A stretch of DNA of 64,000 nt from Salvia splendens (lineage: Eukaryota; Streptophyta; Magnoliopsida; Lamiales; Lamiaceae): the NCBI RefSeq assembly GCF_004379255.2, contig NC_056032.1, forward strand, positions 27,625,322-27,689,321. The letters are read 5' to 3'. Positions 58,449 through 64,000 of the stretch are shown here, one piece after another. The notes under the pieces were generated by a model. The model saw nothing but the letters and a program-made list of their open reading frames with translations. It was not told where the DNA came from and searched no databases. The translations under genes and the position numbers were made by a program. Numbering within the stretch: the first letter of the stretch is position 1; each line of letters starts with the position of its first letter.

Positions 58449-59085
58449 AGGAGGAAAAAATATGGTGTAAACGTGTACCCTACTAATTATCAAGGTGACT
58501 CATTTTAAAGGCTCACTTTACTGGCAGTTAAATGTACAAATCCATAAACAAAAATCAGTTTCAATTAAATTTTAATTTTTAATTTAAAATGGTAATTTTG
58601 TAAATATTCCCAAAACTCCCATTGAATAGTATAGATAGACATATTCTTGGGGCTGTGAGTACTTCTATGATGGGCCAATGAATTGTATAAAATAGGGCCG
58701 ACTTTAAGTGGACTATATTTAAATAATTCTTTAAATGGGTTGATTAATTAATTCTTTGGTCTAGATTGATTACTTTAATGGTGGCTAATATGTTGGATTA
58801 TTTTAGTAACTTCGACACGAATTAATATCCAGATTTAATTAATCAATGCAAAAGAATGTTGTAGAGTTCCCTAAGAAAAGACTTGGAAATAAAATTATCA
58901 CGCATGCATTCTATTGAAGTTCGAATATTTTATTGAGTCTGGTTAGTATGTTATTCTTATTTTAGAAGGAACTATATCGACAAGAAAGTTAAGACTGAAC
59001 TGAGAATTTCAATTAATAATCTAAGCAAATGTGGTGGATTTTCTATCCTACATTATTGTTATTGTGTGGTATTTCTTCCTAAATA

Positions 59086-59278
59086 CTCCCTCCGTCCATG
59101 GAAAATAATCTTATTTTGTCATTATGGGATTTTCATAAAAAATAGTGTCATTTCTAAAAAAATAGAAAGTTTCACTCTCATACTTTATCTATTTTTTCTC
59201 TTTCTCTCTTACTCTATCAATTTCTCATTAGAAAATGTGTCATCCACAAATGAGACTATTTTTTATGGACGGAGGGAG
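59086..59278 (+). mobile_element. Complete Stowaway MITE, 193 bp
   Basis: Perfect 14-bp inverted ends CTCCCTCCGTCCAT and ATGGACGGAGGGAG; similarity extends further inward. TA duplications at 59,084-59,085 and 59,279-59,280. Confidence 0.95.
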
Positions 59279-59741
59279 TATAAGTTAGTTTCATGTATGT
59301 TTTATGAGAAAATGATGTTATGTAATGCCATGTTTTGTTTTGATCATTTTCTATTTGTTTGACTAGCAAGGTGAGCATACTTATTTGGCTTAACAAAACT
59401 TCTTTTCGGAAAAATAAATACTTTGGCACAACCAATCTACTAAACAAATGATTTGACTTATTTTTTTATTATACATTTAAATATGTAAAACAACCATTAA
59501 ATATAAAAATATAACACATGACAAAAATAATTTGTTTTATTCCTTGAAAAATAATCGAAGGATTTTTACAATATTCAAGCACTCGAAAAATATTTTACAG
59601 TACACGAAATACTAATAAAGAAAATATGAGACAATTTTTTATAGATGAAGTGAGAAAGTATTAATTATGTGTACTGTGAGACCATTTACTTAAAAAAGTA
59701 AATTGAACTCAGAATTGCAATTTGCATACCCTTACTATTTA
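59279..59741. other. AT-rich spacer, nothing recognised
   Basis: Between two Stowaway copies; no coding or repeat signature seen. Confidence 0.5.
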
Positions 59742-59805
59742 CTACCTCCGGCCCACATTAGGAGTCACATTTGGTGTGGGCACGAATTTTAAGAAATGTA
59801 AATAA
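59742..59805 (+). mobile_element. Stowaway MITE left end, interrupted by Harbinger element
   Basis: CTACCTCCGGCCCACATTAG then GAGTCACATTTGGTGTGGGC and TTTTAAGAAATGTAAA, the usual left third of a Stowaway copy, which stops at the Harbinger terminus. Its right part is not in the window. Confidence 0.6.
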
Positions 59806-60034
59806 AAGCATCAGCAATGGCGGATGTCACCGCAAAATTCCCACCGGCATGCGTGAATTCCGTGGCGGACGTCCGCCATTGTGCGTCCCATGCACGGATA
59901 CGGAATTCCGCATAGGAATTCGCAGTTCCGCGGCGTTCCGCGGAATTTCACGGGGAATTCCCGCTGACGTCCGCCATTGCGTTGACTCGCGCGGAATTCC
60001 CGTTTAATGCATTAAATGTTTTTTTTGCGGTTCC

Positions 60035-60042
60035 TATAAATA
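60035..60042 (+). promoter_or_regulatory. TATA box of the Harbinger transposase gene
   Basis: TATAAATA, 81-88 bp before the ATG at 60,123. Confidence 0.6.
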
Positions 60043-60122
60043 CATCCCGTTGAACTTCATTTCATTCGCACCACTTGTATTAACAAGTTTCTCTCTCTCT
60101 AAATTTCTTTTATATATCTGTA

Positions 60123-60706
60123 ATGACCGGTAGTGGTAGTGGTAGTGGTAGTGGTAGTAGTAGTAGTGGTGGTGGTAGTGGTAGTGGTAGTGGTGGTGGT
60201 GGGCATTATGAACACATGATGCGGATGATACAAACACGTGTGCGGGAGGCCGCGGAGAGGGAGGAACAAGCGGCCTCAGCGTCGGCGGTGCCTCGACCCA
60301 TCCATCATCGCACTATAGTGCCCCGGGACCACCTCGCTGCTCACAGGCGGTTGTACGAGGATTACTTTGCGCCGGAGCCACGGTTTGGGAAGAACCTATT
60401 CCGGCGACGGTTAGGATGCATCGTCCGCTCTTTATGCGTATCATGGGCTTTTTGGAGAGTCGATACGGGTATTTTAGGGTGCGGGAGGATGCGGCTGGTA
60501 AACCCGGCCACACGCTGATTCAGAAGTGCACTGCCGCAATTAGGCAGTTGGCATACGGAGGTTCGGGCGACATGTTCGACCAGTACCTACACATCTTCGA
60601 GACGACTGCCCGCGACTGCCTGAAGTATTTTTGTCAGGGCGTTAGAGAGATATTCGGGGATAGGTATCTTCGGAGGCCTACCTCCGAAGATTGCCAGGCT
60701 CTGCTG
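60123..60706 (+). pseudogene. PIF/Harbinger transposase (HARBI1-like nuclease), truncated and frameshifted
   Basis: The DDE nuclease of Harbinger elements cuts and rejoins DNA at the terminal repeats. Residues 1-28 are an unusual Gly/Ser repeat (from GGTAGT repeats), followed by PRDHLAAHRRLYEDYFAPEP and RFGKNLFRRR. One base is missing near 60,410, and the conserved region resumes in the next frame as MHRPLFMRIMGFLESRYGYF, REDAAGKPGHTLIQKCTAAI, RQLAYGGSGDMFDQYLHIFE and TTARDCLKYFCQGVREIFGD, ending RRPTSEDCQALLD. This is the N-terminal helix-turn-helix part. The catalytic DDE domain is missing because the satellite begins exactly after LLD. Confidence 0.88.
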
Positions 60707-63700
60707 GATAATCATACATTTTGTGATGTATGTAATTTAATGGCAATGGCGACAAGATCATTTTTGTCAATAGAGCATAAAAATCGTTATTGAATGGTGC
60801 AAGTTCATTTAAAGCTTAACTCTTTATATTTTAGTTTACTTGGCCAACAAGCAAACCATTTCAATCCAATTGACCTATAAACTTTCATTGTACGATCTCT
60901 ATTAGTTAATTGCATCAAGATAAGATCATTTTAATCGATATAACATCATAGTAATGTAATTAATGTTGGTCGCATGACAGTTCTACATATGGGTTTACTT
61001 GGCCAACAAACAAACCTTTTGAATCGAAATTGCCGATAATCATACATTTTGTGATGTCTGTAATTTAATGGCAATGAAGACAAGATAATTTTTGTCAATA
61101 GAGCATAATAATCGATGTTGTCTTGTGCAAGTTCATTTAAAGCTTAAGTCTTTATATTTGAGTTTACTTGGCCAACAAGCATACCATTTCAATCCAATTG
61201 GCCTATAAACATTCATTGTACGATCTCTATTACAGAATTGCATCAAGATAAAAACATTTTGATCGATATAACATCATAGTAATATAATGTTGGTCGCATG
61301 ACAGTTCTATATATTGGTTTACTTGGCCAACAAACAAACCTTTTGAATCAAAATAGCCGATAATCATACATATTGTGATGTCTGTAATTTAATGACAATG
61401 AAGACAAGATCATTTTTGTCAATAGAGCATAATAATCATTATTGTCTGGTGCAAGTTCATATAAAGCTTAACTCTTTATATTTTAGTTTACTTGGCCAAC
61501 AAACAAACCATTTCAATCCAATTGACCTATAAACTTTCATTGTACGATCTCTGTTAGTTAATTGCATCAAGATAAGATCATTTTGATCGATATAACATCA
61601 TAGTAATGTAATTAATGTTGGTCGCATGACAGTTCTACATATGGGTTTACTTGGCCAACAAACAAACCTTTTGAATCGAAATTGCCGATAATCATACATT
61701 TTGTGATGTCTCTAATTTAATGGCAATGAAGACAAGATAATTTTTGTCAATAGAGCATAATAATCGATGTTGTCTTGTGCAAGTTCATTTAAAGCTTAAG
61801 TCTTTATATTTGAGTTTACTTGGCCAACAAGCATACCATTTCAATCCAATTGGCCTATAAACATTCATTGTACGATCTCTATTACGGAATTGCATCAAGA
61901 TAAAAACATTTTGATCGATATAACATCATAGTAATATAATGTTGGTCGCATGATAGTTCTATATATTGGTTTACTTGGCCAACAAACAAACCTTTTGAAT
62001 CAAAATTGCCGATAATCATACATATTGTGATGTCTGTAATTTAATGACAATGAAGACAAGATCATTTTTGTCAATAGAGCATAATAATCATTATTGTCTG
62101 GTGCAAGTTCATTTAAAGCTTAACTCTTTATATTTTAGTTTACTTGGCCAACAAACAAACCATTTCAATCCAATTGACCTATAAACTTTCATTGTACGAT
62201 CTCTGTTAGTTAATTGCATCAAGATAAGATCATTTTGATCGATATATAATCATAGTAATGTAATTAATGTTGGTCGCATGACAGTTCTACATATGGGTTT
62301 ACTTGGCCAACAAACAAACCTTTTGAATCGAAATTGCCGATAATCATACATTTTGTGATGTCTGTAATTTAATGGCAATGAAGACAAGATAATTTTTGTC
62401 AATAGAGCATAATAATCGATGTTGTCTCGTGCAAGTTCATTTAAAGCTTAAGTCTTTATATTTGAGTTTACTTGGCCAACAAGCATACCATTTCAATCCA
62501 ATTGGCCTATAAACATTCATTGTACGATCTCTATTACGGAATTGCATCAAGATAAAAACATTTTGATCGATATAACATCATAGTAATATAATGTTGGTCG
62601 CATGACAGTTTTATATATTGGTTTACTTGGCCAACAAACAAACCTTTTGAATCAAAATTGCCGATAATCATACATATTGTGATGTCTGTAATTTAATGAC
62701 AATGAAGACAAGATCAATTTTGTCAATAAAGCATAATAATCATTATTGTCTGGTGCAAGTTCATTTAAAGCTTAACTTTTTATATTTGAGTTTACTTGGC
62801 CAACTAGCATACCATTTCAATCCAATTGGCCTATAACTTTCATTGTACGATCTCTATTACGGAATTGCATCAAGATAAGATCATTTTGATCGATATAACA
62901 TCATAGTAATGTAATGTTGGTCGCATGACGGTTTTACATATGGGTTTACTTGGCCAACAAACAAACCATTTGAATCGAAATTGACGATAATCATACATTT
63001 TGTGATGTCTGTAATTTAATGGCAATGAAGACAAGATCATTTTTGTCAATAGAGCATAATAATCGATGTTGTCTCGTGCAAGTTCATTTAAAGCTTAATT
63101 CTGTATATTTGAGTTTACTTGGCCAACAAGCATACCATTTCAATCCAAATGGCCTATAAACTTTCATTGTACGATTTCTGTTACAGAATTGCTTCAAGAT
63201 AAGATCATTTTGATCGATATAACATTATAGTAATGTAATGTTGGTCGCATCACAGTTCTACATATGGGTTTACTTGGTCAACAAACAAACCTTTTGAATC
63301 GAAATTACCGATAATCATACATTTTGTGATGTATGTAATTTAATGGCAATGAAGACAAGATCATTTTTGTCAATAGAGCATAATAATCGTTATTGTCTGG
63401 TGCACGTTCATTTAAAGCTTAACTCTTTATATTTTAGTTTACTTGACCAACAAGCAAACCATTTCAATCCAATTGACCTATAAACTTTCATTGTACGATC
63501 TCTCTTATGGAATTGCATCAAGATAAGAACATTTTGATCGATAAAACATCATAGTACTATAATGTTGGTCGCATGACAATTCTATATATTGGTTTACTTG
63601 GCCAACAAATAAACCTTTTGAATCGAAATTGCCGATAACCATACATTTTGTGATATCTGTAATTTAATGGCAATGAAGACAAGATCATTTTTGTCAATAG

Positions 63701-63915
63701 AGCATAATAATCATTATTGTCTGGTGCAAGTTCATTTAAAGCTTAACTTTTTATATTTGAGTTTAGTTGGCCAACAAGCATACCATTTCAATCCAATTGG
63801 CCTATAAACTTTCATTGTACGATCTGTATTACGGAATTGCATCAAGATAAGATCATTTTGATCGATATAAAATCATAGTAATGTAATGTTGGTCGCATGA
63901 CAGTTCTACATATAT
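60707..63915 (+). repeat. Satellite array, ten monomers of 323-328 bp with 652-bp dimeric higher-order structure
   Basis: Monomers start with GATAATCATACATTTTGTGA at 60,707, 61,035, 61,359, 61,687, 62,011, 62,339, 62,663, 62,986, 63,310 and 63,634. Spacings are 328, 324, 328, 324, 328, 324, 323, 324 and 324. The first seven alternate strictly, giving an exact 652-bp dimer; the last three are single-type. Each monomer contains GTTTACTTGGCCAACAA twice, about 155-170 bp apart, so the monomer is itself an old dimer. AT-rich, with the palindromes TTGGCCAA and GATCATTTTGATC. The array ends at about 63,915 in an oligo-T run. Confidence 0.95.
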
Positions 63916-64000
63916 TTTTTTTTTGCAAACATCAATATATTAAACACACAATTGTGGATTCTCTGCTTGCTCTTTTTTGGCGAATTGGGCTAGGGTTCGC
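63916..64000. other. Sequence after the satellite, unresolved
   Basis: Oligo-T followed by unique sequence ending GCGAATTGGGCTAGGGTTCG. Too short to identify; it does not match the missing part of the Harbinger transposase. Confidence 0.4.

Larger units (their letters stand above)
57341..59085. other. AT-rich intergenic stretch with local duplications
   Basis: Contains a 99-bp direct duplication starting GTATTTGTGTCGAAATTTTA (57,532 and 57,631) and an (ATAAAT)n microsatellite at about 58,388-58,448. No gene recognised. Confidence 0.6.
59806..60706 (+). mobile_element. PIF/Harbinger transposon, 5' part
   Basis: Starts at or near AAGCATCAGCAATGGCGGAT, a typical plant Harbinger terminus, with a TAA-type site just outside. 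A subterminal region rich in GGAATTCC-like palindromes follows, then a TATA box and the transposase start. The element is cut at about 60,706 by the satellite; the other terminus is not in the window. Confidence 0.8.

Noticed and set aside
60123..60210. Gly/Ser repeat as a separate silk- or glycine-rich protein
   Set aside because: It is the N-terminal leader of the Harbinger transposase frame, encoded by a GGTAGT microsatellite.

Overview
The window looks like plant nuclear DNA, most likely from a eudicot; an asterid such as a Lamiales member is my impression only. The reasons are Ty1/copia and Ty3/gypsy LTR retrotransposons primed by initiator tRNA-Met, Stowaway MITEs with CTCCCTCCGT ends, a PIF/Harbinger element, intron-containing plant gene relics (ING1, NDX, NOT1, KAC/KIN-14) and an S1-type self-incompatibility-like gene. 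Only the S1-like gene (11,176-11,553, minus) looks intact. Most of the rest is transposon, decayed gene or tandem repeat.

Layout. 1-1,935: gag-protease relic of a gypsy element (minus). 2,171-2,660: tandem units that each resemble a plant snRNA promoter (USE, several with a TATA box), ending in a hairpin. 2,740-3,460: AACCGG-rich palindromic DNA and MITE ends. 4,683-9,751: seven exons of an ING1-like PHD-finger gene (minus), broken by several small indels. 10,031-11,553: Stowaway MITE and the S1-like gene. 11,942-33,640: three-level nest of LTR retrotransposons. Copia element A (TSD TATTT) holds gypsy element B (TSD AAGTT), whose right LTR is split by gypsy element C (TSD CTCCC, LTRs about 3.4 kb). 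A Stowaway MITE sits in A's 5' LTR.

33,641-36,547: copia integrase fragment joined to a gag/LTR fragment of a Tat/Athila-like element. 36,548-45,757: A/C-rich, G-poor tandem array with higher-order blocks, carrying a 647-bp long-inverted-repeat MITE with a 9-bp TSD; its right end duplicates part of a captured exon. 45,685-57,340: a mosaic of three unrelated host genes, all on the minus strand with introns retained: NDX 5' half, NOT1 (internally deleted, then tandemly duplicated), NDX middle, KAC/KIN-14 C-terminal part. All are damaged. This is the most unusual part of the window and resembles multi-gene capture by a transposon, although no element termini were found. 59,086-60,706: Stowaway MITEs and a truncated, frameshifted Harbinger transposase. 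60,707-63,915: satellite of about ten 324-328 bp monomers, the first half of which forms an exact 652-bp dimeric higher-order repeat starting inside the transposase gene.

The genes do not form a pathway. The window records transposon nesting, gene-fragment shuffling and satellite formation. Homology calls rest on protein motifs I recognise; no search was run.
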